A stretch of DNA of 64,000 nt. Source: Flavimobilis marinus. Lineage in GTDB: Bacteria; Actinomycetota; Actinomycetes; Actinomycetales; Cellulomonadaceae. The stretch covers positions 806,001 to 870,000 of the forward strand of contig NZ_FONZ01000001.1 in NCBI RefSeq assembly GCF_900113055.1, read 5' to 3'. Shown one piece after another: positions 36,462 to 44,770 of the stretch. A program made the position numbers and the translations under genes. The notes under the pieces were generated by a model. The model saw nothing but the letters and a program-made list of their open reading frames with translations, did no database searches and was not told the DNA's origin. The stretch's first letter is position 1. Each line of letters opens with the position of its first letter.

Positions 36462-37172
36462 GTGCCCGCTGCACAGCACGCTCCCACGCCCACCCATGCA
36501 TCGCCGGATCTGACCGAGGAGCTCGACCGCCAGATCCAGGTCCTGGTCGACCTCGGGTACCCGGCGCTGCTCGACCGGACCGAGCGCCAGCTGCGAGATG
36601 CCCTCGAGCCCCTGCGCGACGTCGTCGCACGGCTGCGGCCCGATCCAGCGTCCGCCGCCGACCCGGACGACCACGTGCCCTTCGTCGTCGTCCTTGACGG
36701 GCTCGAACTCGCTGCGGCCGCCAGCCGTATGAGTCTCGCCGGCCGGCCGGCCCGGCTCATGCTCACGCCCGAGGAGATTCCGCAGTACGTCCCGCTCGAC
36801 GTCGTGCGCGTGCCTGTCGGCGTGCCGCTCGGCTCCTCGGGCGCGACGCCGGGGCCCCGGGCCTACCTGCTGTCCGACGTGGACACCGGCTCGGAGTTCT
36901 GCGACGTCACGCCGGAGACCGCGCTGACCCAGATCGTGGCGCGCGGACGCACCCCCCTGACCATCGCCGAGGGGGTGGCGCTCGTGACGCAGCGCCCCGA
37001 CAAGCTGCGCAAGAACCGCTGCTTCTCGCTCGCGGGGTCGCGCCGCGGGGACCAGCGGGTGCCGGCGATCTGGATCAGTGAGCGGGCGCCCAAGCTCGGC
37101 TGGTGCTGGGACCGCAACCCGCACACGTGGCTGGGCACGGCGTCGGCGGGCGCCCGGAGCATCCCGGTCTGA
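36462..37172 (+). CDS. DUF5701 family protein
   Basis: A 236-residue soluble protein. LDRQIQVLVDLGYPALLDRTERQLRDALEPLR at the start and the C-terminal sequence KNRCFSLAGSRRGDQRVPAIWISERAPKLGWCWDRNPHTWLG match the actinobacterial DUF5701 family, whose role is unknown. It has conserved Cys and Trp near the end. AGGAGGTCTC directly precedes the GTG start, a near-perfect ribosome site. The next feature is GAGTGC hairpin 3. Confidence 0.85.
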   Translation: MPAAQHAPTPTHASPDLTEELDRQIQVLVDLGYPALLDRTERQLRDALEPLRDVVARLRPDPASAADPDDHVPFVVVLDGLELAAAASRMSLAGRPARLMLTPEEIPQYVPLDVVRVPVGVPLGSSGATPGPRAYLLSDVDTGSEFCDVTPETALTQIVARGRTPLTIAEGVALVTQRPDKLRKNRCFSLAGSRRGDQRVPAIWISERAPKLGWCWDRNPHTWLGTASAGARSIPV

Positions 37173-37187
37173 CGGCTGAACACCCCG

Positions 37188-37284
37188 CCCCACCGATCGA
37201 GTGCCCGGCAAGCGCGAACGAGTGCCCTGTCTCTTCCGGACTCCGGCGTCCGGACCGGCAGAGACAGGGCACTCGATCGTGGGG
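37188..37284. repeat. GAGTGC-family hairpin 3 with two alternative folds
   Basis: Inner fold: CGAGTGCCCTGTCTCT (37219-37234) pairs perfectly with 37260-37275, and the loop itself contains TCCGGAC (37235-37241) pairing with GTCCGGA (37248-37254). Outer fold: a second copy of CGAGTGCCC sits at 37198-37206, and 37188-37206 pairs with 37267-37284 over 18 bp with one bulged C. Both folds use the same right arm, so they exclude each other. It separates convergent genes. Confidence 0.8.
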
Positions 37285-37297
37285 TGGTGCGGGTGGC

Positions 37298-39862
37298 TCA
37301 GGCCTGGGCGTCGACCGCCTGGGCCGCCAGGGCGCGCTCGGTGCCCGCGAGGCTCTCGATCACCATGCGGCGCAGCGCCGTCGGGGCGACCTTGGGGGCC
37401 CCCTCGGCGTGCTGGTCGAGCCAGGCCTGCGTCGCGTCACGCAGCTCGGCGCTGGCGAGGACCGCCGGGTAGAGGCCCTCGATGAGCTCCTCGGCCATGT
37501 GGTACGTCCGGGACTCCCAGATCGGGAACAGGGCGTCCAGGTACGTCGTGACGAACGGCTGCAGGACGGCGGGATCGTGCACGTGCCCGAACCCGGCCGC
37601 CGTGGCGCGGATGATCGCGTTCGGGGCGTCGTCGCGAACCACGACGCTGTCCCACGCGGCCTGCTTGCCCTCGAGCGTCGGTACGGCTGCACGCGCGTGC
37701 GCGGCGTGCTGCTTGCCCGACGCCGTGTTGTCGCCCGCGAGCTCGGCAGCGATCTCCGCCTCGCCCGCGCGGCCACCCGCGACGAGCGCCGTGAGGAGCT
37801 CCCAACGCAGGTCGGTGTCGATGGCCAGGCCCTCGAGCGCGACCGACCCGTCGAACAAGCCCCCGACGGCGTCGAGCTGGCCCGGCGTCGCCGCGACCTG
37901 CGCGAGGAACTTCACGAACTGGAACTGCTCGTCCGAGCCGGGCTCGGCGCTCTGCGCCAACGCCCAGAGTCCGTCGCCGACCGCGGTGAGCATCTGCTCG
38001 CGGCGCTCTGGGGCGACGTAGCTGCGCGCGGCGAGCAGGAGCTGGCCGAGCGTGGTGCGGATGGTCGTCGACTCGGTCTCCGAGGCGATGTTGTTGAGCA
38101 CCAGGCGCACGTACTCGCTCGCCGGGACCTCCGCGTCTCGCGTCGCGTCCCACAGCGAGCCCCACACGAGGGAGCGGGCCAGCGGGTCGGCGATCTCGGC
38201 GAGGTGCTCGACGGCCGTGGCGCGCGAGACCTCGTCGAGGCGGATCTTCGCGTAGGCGAGGTCCTCGTCGTTGAGGAGCACGAGGTCGGGGCGCGTGGTC
38301 CCGACGAGCTCGGGCACCTCGGTGCGCTCGCCGTCGACGTCGAGCTCGACGCGGTGCGTGCGGGTCAGGCCGTCCTCGCCGAGGGTGTAGTAGCCGATCG
38401 CGAGGCGGTGCGGGCGGATCGTCGGGTAGTCCGCGGCCGCGGTCTGCAGGACGGCGAACGAGGTGAACACCCCGGCGTCGTCGACCTCGATCTCGGGACG
38501 CAGGGTGTTCACGCCCGCGGTCTCGAGCCACAGCTTTGACCATTCGCCCAGGTCGCGCCCGGAGGCGGCCTCGAGCTCGGCGAGGAGGTCCTTGAGCTCG
38601 GTGTTGCCGAACGCGTGCTTGGCGAAGTACGCCGCGACGCCGGCCATGAACGACTCGAGGCCCACCCACGCGACGAGCTGCTTGAGCACCGAGCCGCCCT
38701 TGGCGTACGTAATGCCGTCGAAGTTGACCTGGACGTCCTCGAGGTCGTTGATCGTCGCGACGATCGGGTGCGTGGAGGGCAGCTGGTCCTGGCGGTACGC
38801 CCAGGCCTTCTCCATCGCGGCGAACGTCGTCCATGCCTGCTTCCACTCGGTGGCCTCGGCCGTCGCGAGCGTCGAGGCCCACTCGGCGAAGGACTCGTTG
38901 AGCCACAGGTCGTTCCACCACTTCATCGTGACGAGGTCGCCGAACCACATGTGCGCGAGCTCGTGCAGGATCGTCACAACACGACGCTCCTTGACGGCGT
39001 CGGTCACCTTGGAGCGGAACACGTACGTCTCGGTGAACGTCACGCAGCCGGCGTTCTCCATCGCGCCCATGTTGTACTCGGGCACGAACAGCTGGTCGTA
39101 CTTGGTGAACGGGTACGGGTACTGGAAGTGCTTCTCGTAGAACTCGAAGCCCTCGCGGGTCTTGGCGAAGATGTAGTCGGCGTCCAGGTGCTCGGCGAGC
39201 GACGCGCGGCAGAACACGCCCAGGGGGATCACGCGGCCGTCGGCGCTGGTCAGCTCGCTGCGCTCGACGACGTACGGCCCCGCCACGAGCGCGGTGATGT
39301 ACGACGAGATGACGGGCGTGGGGTCGAACGCGTACGTCAGGCGACCCTCGCCGGCGGGCCTGGGCTCCGGCGTCGGCTCGTTGGACACGACCTGCCAGCC
39401 CTCGGGGGCGGTGACCGTGAAGGCGAACGTCGCCTTGAGGTCGGGCTGCTCGAATACCGCGAACACGCGGCGGGAGTCCGGGACCTCGAACTGGGTGTAC
39501 AGGTAGACCTCGTCGTCGACCGGGTCGACGAACCGGTGCAGGCCCTCGCCCGTGTTCGTGTAGGCGCAGTCGGCGACGACGCGCAGCTCGTTCTCGGCGG
39601 CGAGGTCGTCGAGCTGGATGCGGGAGTCGGCGAACACAGCCGCGACGTCGAGGCTGCGTCCGTTGAGCACGACCTCGTGCACGACGGGGGCGACCAGGTC
39701 GATGAACGTGCTCGAGCCGGGCGTGGCGGTGAAGCGGACGACCGAGGTCGAGGCGAAGGTGGTGGGCCCCGTGGTCAGGTCGAGGGCGATCTCGTAGGAC
39801 TGCGTGGCGACGGTGGTCGCGCGCTGCGTCGCCTCGTCGCGGGTCAGGTTCTCTGCGGGCAC
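37298..39862 (-). CDS. pepN: Aminopeptidase N (M1 family)
   Basis: An 854-residue zinc aminopeptidase of the actinobacterial PepN type. Start PAENLTRDEATQRA is the usual family start; VPEYNMGAMENAG holds the GAMEN exopeptidase motif; VTILHELAHMWFGDLVT plus NESFAEW form HEXXH-x18-E. The ERAP1-like C-terminal domain is complete. The GTG at 39862 is preferred over 39922 because AAGGAG lies 6 nt upstream. Confidence 0.96.
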   Translation of the reverse strand: MPAENLTRDEATQRATTVATQSYEIALDLTTGPTTFASTSVVRFTATPGSSTFIDLVAPVVHEVVLNGRSLDVAAVFADSRIQLDDLAAENELRVVADCAYTNTGEGLHRFVDPVDDEVYLYTQFEVPDSRRVFAVFEQPDLKATFAFTVTAPEGWQVVSNEPTPEPRPAGEGRLTYAFDPTPVISSYITALVAGPYVVERSELTSADGRVIPLGVFCRASLAEHLDADYIFAKTREGFEFYEKHFQYPYPFTKYDQLFVPEYNMGAMENAGCVTFTETYVFRSKVTDAVKERRVVTILHELAHMWFGDLVTMKWWNDLWLNESFAEWASTLATAEATEWKQAWTTFAAMEKAWAYRQDQLPSTHPIVATINDLEDVQVNFDGITYAKGGSVLKQLVAWVGLESFMAGVAAYFAKHAFGNTELKDLLAELEAASGRDLGEWSKLWLETAGVNTLRPEIEVDDAGVFTSFAVLQTAAADYPTIRPHRLAIGYYTLGEDGLTRTHRVELDVDGERTEVPELVGTTRPDLVLLNDEDLAYAKIRLDEVSRATAVEHLAEIADPLARSLVWGSLWDATRDAEVPASEYVRLVLNNIASETESTTIRTTLGQLLLAARSYVAPERREQMLTAVGDGLWALAQSAEPGSDEQFQFVKFLAQVAATPGQLDAVGGLFDGSVALEGLAIDTDLRWELLTALVAGGRAGEAEIAAELAGDNTASGKQHAAHARAAVPTLEGKQAAWDSVVVRDDAPNAIIRATAAGFGHVHDPAVLQPFVTTYLDALFPIWESRTYHMAEELIEGLYPAVLASAELRDATQAWLDQHAEGAPKVAPTALRRMVIESLAGTERALAAQAVDAQA

Positions 39863-40026
39863 TGCTGCTCCTTGTGATGGCGCGGTTCCGGGTCGTGCGT
39901 GCTGCTCGGTCGATCTTGTCACGGCGCACCCACACTCCCGCCAGCTTTTGGGCCGCGGGAATAGCGGACGCCCTTCGGGCGCTACGCACAGCAGTGCAGC
40001 GTCAGCCCTTCGACCCGAGGAGTCCC

Positions 40027-40650
40027 ATGTCCGAGCAGGCCACCACCCCCGTCGCCGACTTCTGGTTCGACCCGATGTGCCCCTGGGCGTGGATGACGTC
40101 GCGCTGGATGACGGAGGTCGAGCAGGTGCGGGACGTGACCGTCCGCTGGCACGTCATGAGCCTGGCGGTGCTCAACGAGGACAAGGACATCCCCGAGGAC
40201 TACCGGGCGATGCTGGCCGACGGGTGGGGCCCGGTGCGCGTAATCGTCGCGGCGGCGCGCGAGCACGGCGACGACGTCGTGAAGCCGCTGTACGACGCGA
40301 TCGGTACCCGCTTCCACCCGGACGGGCGCAGCGACCGGCGTGAGGTCGTCGCCGAGGCCCTGGCGGAGGTCGGGCTGCCGGCCGCGTTGCTGGAGCGCTA
40401 CGACAACGCGGCCGACGACATCGATGCGGCCTTGCGCGCCTCGCACGCCGAGGGCATCGCGCTCGTGGGCGAGGACGTCGGCACGCCCGTCGTCGCCTTC
40501 GAGGGCCGGGCGTTCTTCGGTCCCGTGCTCAGCCCGGCACCCAAGGGCGAGGCCGCCGGCCGGCTCTGGGACGGGGCGCTGCTGCTCGCTGAGTTCGACG
40601 GCTTCTACGAGCTCAAGCGCACCCGGACCGTGGGCCCGATCTTCGACTGA
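40027..40650 (+). CDS. DsbA-family oxidoreductase (mycothiol-dependent nitroreductase-like)
   Basis: A 207-residue thioredoxin-fold protein with the active-site-like segment FWFDPMCPWAWMTSRW. The CPWAW motif with only one Cys is typical of the actinobacterial DsbA/FrnE relatives that include mycothiol-dependent reductases such as mycobacterial Mrn. VGTPVVAFEGRAFFGPVLSP carries the cis-Pro. Likely cytoplasmic, as no signal peptide is seen. CGAGGAG precedes ATG 40027. A GGGAAT element 75 nt upstream resembles half of a sigma-R promoter. Confidence 0.85.
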   Translation: MSEQATTPVADFWFDPMCPWAWMTSRWMTEVEQVRDVTVRWHVMSLAVLNEDKDIPEDYRAMLADGWGPVRVIVAAAREHGDDVVKPLYDAIGTRFHPDGRSDRREVVAEALAEVGLPAALLERYDNAADDIDAALRASHAEGIALVGEDVGTPVVAFEGRAFFGPVLSPAPKGEAAGRLWDGALLLAEFDGFYELKRTRTVGPIFD

Positions 40651-40728
40651 CGCTCTGCGGAGGCGCGCCCGGTGCCCGGTCCGCGCTAGCGTGGGACGAG
40701 CATCCCCGACGCGTGTGGAGACTGATCG

Positions 40729-41385
40729 ATGAGCTATGCCGGTGCACCGCCGCCGCCCCCGGGCCCTCCAGGACCCGGTGGTGCGGGCGCGCGACGTCGC
40801 CTGAGCCCGGGCCTGCTGGCTTTCCTGATCGTCGACGTGGTCCTGGTGATCGCCGTCGTGATCGCCGCGGTGGTCATCCTCGGTGGTGACGACGGCGAGC
40901 CGACGGCGAACCCCACGACCACGTCCAGCGCGCCTGTGTCGCCGGACGCCACCGAGGCGCCCGCGCCCGAGCCCAGCGAGCCGACGACGACGGAGCCCGG
41001 CACCGAGACCACCTCGCCCGACGAGGGTCCCACCGAGGAGCCGACGCTGTTCGCCTCGCCGAGCGGCAACATCACCTGCGCGATCTCCGCGGAGGGGGCG
41101 CGCTGCGGCATCGCCCAGCTCGCCTCGAAGCCGGCGTCGATCGACACGTGCGACGGCTCCGTGGGCTACGTGTACATCGTGACCGAGGCGGGCGTCGAGG
41201 TCCCGTGCGTCGCGAAGGGCGACCGGCCCAAGACGGCCGAGGGCGGCACGACGGTCCTCGACTACGGCAAGGAGGCCACCGGGTTCGGCTTCACGTGCGA
41301 GTCGGCCGAGGATGGCGTCACGTGCCGCAACGACGCCTCGGGACGCGGTTTCCAGCTCGCCCGCGCCGGAGGTCAGGTGTTCTGA
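40729..41385 (+). CDS. Membrane-anchored extracellular protein with DUF6636-like domain
   Basis: A 218-residue protein: a Pro/Gly-rich cytoplasmic N-terminus (residues 1-25), one membrane helix (LLAFLIVDVVLVIAVVIAAVVIL), a Thr/Pro/Glu-rich linker and a C-terminal domain with four or more Cys (SPSGNITCAISAEGARCGIA, DTCDGSVGYV, VPCVAKGD, FTCESAEDGVTCRND). The SPSGNIxC start is that of DUF6636 proteins, which are extracellular with disulfides. Function unknown. The domain is followed by a short repeat and a terminator. Confidence 0.8.
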   Translation: MSYAGAPPPPPGPPGPGGAGARRRLSPGLLAFLIVDVVLVIAVVIAAVVILGGDDGEPTANPTTTSSAPVSPDATEAPAPEPSEPTTTEPGTETTSPDEGPTEEPTLFASPSGNITCAISAEGARCGIAQLASKPASIDTCDGSVGYVYIVTEAGVEVPCVAKGDRPKTAEGGTTVLDYGKEATGFGFTCESAEDGVTCRNDASGRGFQLARAGGQVF

Positions 41386-41411
41386 CCGGCACGCCGGCCC
41401 ACGCCAGCGGA

Positions 41412-41450
41412 ACAGACAGACAGCCAGACCGACAGCCAGACAGACACAGA
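41412..41450 (+). repeat. CAGA-rich short tandem repeat
   Basis: About 39 bases made of CAGACAGACAGC/CAGACCGACAGC-type units with period 4 and 12. It lies directly before a terminator and is outside any gene; it is markedly poorer in G/C clusters than its surroundings. Confidence 0.6.
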
Positions 41451-41481
41451 ACGCCCCGGCCGATCCCGGCCGGGGCGTTCT
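41448..41481. terminator. Bidirectional terminator between convergent genes
   Basis: AGAACGCCCCGGCC (41448-41461) pairs perfectly with GGCCGGGGCGTTCT (41468-41481) with a 6-nt loop. It lies between the DUF6636 gene and the convergent M13 peptidase gene. Confidence 0.8.
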
Positions 41482-41497
41482 GCTGCGTCGGCGCTGG

Positions 41498-43501
41498 CTA
41501 CCAGATGCGTACGCGCTCGGCGGGCTCGAGGTACAGCGCGTCCCCGGGCTGCACGTCGTACGCGGCGTAGAACTCGTCGAGGTTGCGCACCACGCCGTTG
41601 CAGCGGAACTCTGCGGGGGAGTGCGGGTCGATCGCGAGCAGGCGGATCGCCTCGGCCTCGCGGGCCTTGGTGCGCCACACCTGCGCCCAGCCGAGCAGCA
41701 CGCGCTGCACGCCGGTCAGCCCGTCGACGACGGGAGCGTCGTCGAGGTCGGTGCCGAGCGCGATCCGGTACGCCTTGAGCGCGATCGAGAGGCCGCCGAG
41801 GTCGCCGATGTTCTCGCCGATCGTCAGAGCGCCGTTGACCTTGTGCTCGGAGTCGAGGCCGAGCGGGGTGAACGCATCGTACTGGTCGATCAGGGCGGCC
41901 GTGCGCTTCTCGAACTCGGCGCGGTCCTGCTCGGTCCACCAGTCCTCGAGGCGGCCGGCGCCGTCGTACTTGGACCCCTGGTCGTCGAAACCGTGGCCGA
42001 TCTCGTGGCCGATCACCGAGCCGATGCCGCCGTAGTTCACGGCGTCCTCGGCCTCGGGGTCGAAGAACGGCGGCTGCAGGATCGCCGCGGGGAAGACGAT
42101 CTCGTTCATGCCCGGGTTGTAGTAGGCGTTGACCGTCTGCGGCGTCATGTACCACTCGTCGCGGTCGATCGGCTTGCCGACCTTGTTCAGCTCGTGGTCG
42201 AGGTCGAACGAGTTCGACCGGCGCACGTTGCCGAGCAGGTCGTCGGCCTGGACCTCGAGCGCGGAGTAGTCGCGCCACTTGACCGGGTAGCCGATCTTGG
42301 GCACGAACGCGTCGAGCTTGGCGAGCGCCTTGACCTTGGTGTCCTCACCCATCCAGTCGAGGCCGGTGATCGACTCGCGGTAGGCCTCGATGAGGTTCGC
42401 GACGAGCTCTTCCATCTTGGCCTTGTGACCGGCGGGGAAGTGGCGGCCGACGTACTCCTGGCCGACCGCCTCGCCGAGCGCGCCCTCGACCAGCGCGACG
42501 CCGCGCTTCCAACGGTCGCGGATCTCCTGGGCACCGGTCAGCGTCCGGCCGTAGAAGTCGAAGTTCGCCTCGACGAGCTCGCTGTGCAGGTACGGGGCGC
42601 GGGCGGAGACGGCGTGGTAGGCCATCCACAGCTTCCAGTCTTCGAGCGGCTCGGTGGTCCACAGCTCGGCGAAGCCCTGGGTGTAGCTCGGCTCGCGGAC
42701 GACGATCTGCGTGAACGCGGCCTCGGGCACGCGCAGCGCGACGGACCAGGCGTTCCAGTCGAAGCCCGGGGCGCTCGAGGCGAGCTCGGCGAGCGTCGTC
42801 GGGTTGTACGTGAGGTTCGCGTCGCGGTCGCGCACCACGTCCCAGTGGTGCCCCGCGAGCTTCGTCTCGAGCGCCATCACGCGCCCGGCGGCCGCGGTGG
42901 CGGCGTCCTCGGCGACGACGCCGGCGAGGGTGAGCATGCGCGCGATGTGCGCCGTGTAGGCGGCGCGGATCTCGGCGAAGTGCTCCTCGCGGTAGTACGA
43001 CTCGTCCGGCAGGCCCAGGCCGCCCTGGTAGAGGTACACGACGTAGCGCTCCGGGTCGTGCGCGTCGTTGTCGACGTAGAAGCCGACGGCGCCGGCCGCG
43101 CCGGTGCGCTGCAGGGCGCCGAGCGACCCGGTGAGCTCCTCCTGCGACGTCGCGGAGCGGATCAGGGCGAGGTCGGGCTCGAGCGGGGCGGCGCCGAGGG
43201 CGTCGATGGTCTCGACGTCCATGAAGCTGGCGTACATGGCACCCACCTTGGCGAGCGTCCCGCTGGGGTCGCCGTCGGCCGCGCCGGTGATGATGTCGCG
43301 CACCTGCTCCTCGGCGCGGTCCGCGAGCGTGCGGAACGCTCCGTCGCGGGCGCGGTCGGCGGGGATCTCGTACGTCGACAGCCAGCGGCCGTTCACGTGG
43401 CGGTAGAGGTCGTCCTGGGGGCGCGTGGCCGGGTCGAGCGCGTCGGTGTCGATGCCCGATCGGGGCGCACCCGCCTCGGCGGTGAGGTTCTCAGTCGTCA
43501 T
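41498..43501 (-). CDS. M13-family zinc metallopeptidase (PepO/neprilysin-like)
   Basis: A 667-residue endopeptidase. Catalytic motif VIGHEIGHGFDDQGSKYD (HEXXH), third ligand in GENIGDLGGLSIA, and the substrate-binding NAYYNPGMNEIVFPAAILQPPFF. The N-terminal domain begins with RPQDDLYRHVNGRWLSTYEIP, as in cytosolic or secreted M13 enzymes of actinobacteria; no signal peptide is seen, so the protein is probably cytoplasmic. It ends in ALYLEPAERVRIW with the conserved C-terminal Trp. TAGGGT ends exactly 6 nt upstream of ATG 43501. Confidence 0.95.
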   Translation of the reverse strand: MTTENLTAEAGAPRSGIDTDALDPATRPQDDLYRHVNGRWLSTYEIPADRARDGAFRTLADRAEEQVRDIITGAADGDPSGTLAKVGAMYASFMDVETIDALGAAPLEPDLALIRSATSQEELTGSLGALQRTGAAGAVGFYVDNDAHDPERYVVYLYQGGLGLPDESYYREEHFAEIRAAYTAHIARMLTLAGVVAEDAATAAAGRVMALETKLAGHHWDVVRDRDANLTYNPTTLAELASSAPGFDWNAWSVALRVPEAAFTQIVVREPSYTQGFAELWTTEPLEDWKLWMAYHAVSARAPYLHSELVEANFDFYGRTLTGAQEIRDRWKRGVALVEGALGEAVGQEYVGRHFPAGHKAKMEELVANLIEAYRESITGLDWMGEDTKVKALAKLDAFVPKIGYPVKWRDYSALEVQADDLLGNVRRSNSFDLDHELNKVGKPIDRDEWYMTPQTVNAYYNPGMNEIVFPAAILQPPFFDPEAEDAVNYGGIGSVIGHEIGHGFDDQGSKYDGAGRLEDWWTEQDRAEFEKRTAALIDQYDAFTPLGLDSEHKVNGALTIGENIGDLGGLSIALKAYRIALGTDLDDAPVVDGLTGVQRVLLGWAQVWRTKAREAEAIRLLAIDPHSPAEFRCNGVVRNLDEFYAAYDVQPGDALYLEPAERVRIW

Positions 43502-43505
43502 CTAC

Positions 43506-44207
43506 CTACCCTATGCGCCGGGCGAAGGTCGCCGTCAGGGTGTCGTCGCTGAGCGTGAGCCGGAGCGGAGCGCCGGAGGACGTCGGGATGATGGCCCCGT
43601 CCTCGGTGTGCGTGGCAGTCCCGAGAGCGTCGAGGTAGCCGACGAGCGCCGCGCGGTCGATGGCCAGGGCCTGCGGCTTGCCCACGGTGATCAGGTCGCC
43701 GTCCACGGCGCCGGGTGGGAACGCGACCCTGACGGCGTGGTCTCCCTGGCTGACCCTCGCTGTCTCGGCGACGAGCTCGTAGACCTCCTCGTCGGCCCTG
43801 GGCGCCACCGTGTAGCGGGTGCCCGCGTGCACCGCTGCGAACGTGTCGCCCGCGATCCTCCCACCGGGGTATGCCGCCTGGAGCTGCGCGAGGAGCTGGT
43901 CGCGAGGAGCGTCGGTGCGAAAGGTGTAGACGACGCCGTCGAAGGAGAGCCGCTCGTGGCGGAGCTCAGCGGTGAAGTCGGAGGCGGACTCGGAGATCCC
44001 GCCGGACGACCTGATCATCTCGTGCCGCTCGCCTATCCCAGCCATCCGCGCGGCGACGGTCGTGCCGCCAGCCACCCCGACGAGGCTCGCCGCGAGCAGC
44101 CCGACCGCGAGGCGACGGCGCGGACGCCACAGGACCGCTGCAGCGACGCCGAGCACGAGCGCGATGACGACGATCCCGAGCAGCGTGACGAGCCGCGGTA
44201 GCTCCAT
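43506..44207 (-). CDS. Membrane-anchored protein of unknown function
   Basis: A 233-residue protein with two N-terminal membrane helices (LVTLLGIVVIALVLGVAAAVLW and LAVGLLAASLVGVAGGTTVAARM), then an extracytoplasmic beta-rich domain without Cys (VVYTFRTDAPRDQLLAQLQAAYPGG; RYTVAPRADEEVYELVAE). I recognise no family. The ATG at 44207 has AGGGGG 11-12 nt upstream. It lies just 4 bases before the start of the peptidase gene on the same strand, so co-transcription is likely although the peptidase gene may also have its own leaderless promoter within this gap. Confidence 0.7.
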   Translation of the reverse strand: MELPRLVTLLGIVVIALVLGVAAAVLWRPRRRLAVGLLAASLVGVAGGTTVAARMAGIGERHEMIRSSGGISESASDFTAELRHERLSFDGVVYTFRTDAPRDQLLAQLQAAYPGGRIAGDTFAAVHAGTRYTVAPRADEEVYELVAETARVSQGDHAVRVAFPPGAVDGDLITVGKPQALAIDRAALVGYLDALGTATHTEDGAIIPTSSGAPLRLTLSDDTLTATFARRIG

Positions 44208-44310
44208 CGGTCGTGCCCCCTGTCGTCGGGCTGATCCTGGCGGATCGCGAGCGGCACGGTCAATAGCCCGAGGCCAGCGGGAGCGTCGCTCGATGCGGCA
44301 TGATGGCCCC

Positions 44311-44760
44311 ATGCGCGTTCACCTTGCCTCCGACCACGCCGGATATGCCCTCAAGAGCCACCTCCTGACCCACCTCACGGCCGCGGGACACGACGTCGTG
44401 GACCACGGTGCGTTCGAGTACGACGCAGAGGACGACTACCCCGCCTTCTGCTTCGCCGCGGGCGAGGCCGTGGTGGCGGAGCCGGGTTCGCTCGGCATCG
44501 TGATCGGCGGGTCGGGCAACGGTGAGCAGATCGCCGCGAACAAGGTCGCCGGCGTGCGGGCCGCGCTCGCGTGGAGCGTCGAGACCGCGAAGCTCGGCCG
44601 CCAGCACAACGACGCGAACGTCATCGCGATCGGGGAGCGCCAGCACTCGCTCGAGGAGGCCACGACGTTCGTCGACGCGTTCCTCGCGGAGCCGTTCAGC
44701 GGCGCGGACCGCCACCAGCGGCGCATCGACCAGCTCGCGGCGTACGAGTCCGCGCGCTGA
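44311..44760 (+). CDS. rpiB: Ribose-5-phosphate isomerase B
   Basis: Interconverts ribose- and ribulose-5-phosphate. The 149-residue protein has SDHAGYALKSHL at the start, VIGGSGNGEQIAANKV and RAALAWSVETAKLGRQHNDANVIAIGERQ. The actinobacterial form uses Glu in GNGEQ as catalytic base instead of the Cys found in E. coli RpiB, and that is what is seen here. The ATG at 44311 has CATGAT 6 nt upstream, a weak leaderless -10. The Nei-type glycosylase gene follows 10 bases later. Confidence 0.95.
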   Translation: MRVHLASDHAGYALKSHLLTHLTAAGHDVVDHGAFEYDAEDDYPAFCFAAGEAVVAEPGSLGIVIGGSGNGEQIAANKVAGVRAALAWSVETAKLGRQHNDANVIAIGERQHSLEEATTFVDAFLAEPFSGADRHQRRIDQLAAYESAR

Positions 44761-44770
44761 GCCTTCGCCC

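Noticed and set aside
34117-36630. 837-codon minus-strand ORF over malQ
   Set aside because: Antisense shadow; malQ has all GH77 catalytic motifs.
39956-39982. Sigma-R promoter upstream of the DsbA-like gene
   Set aside because: GGGAAT is present, but the -10 reads GCT instead of GTT and the spacer is a small hairpin; kept only as a weak hint under the trxA finding.
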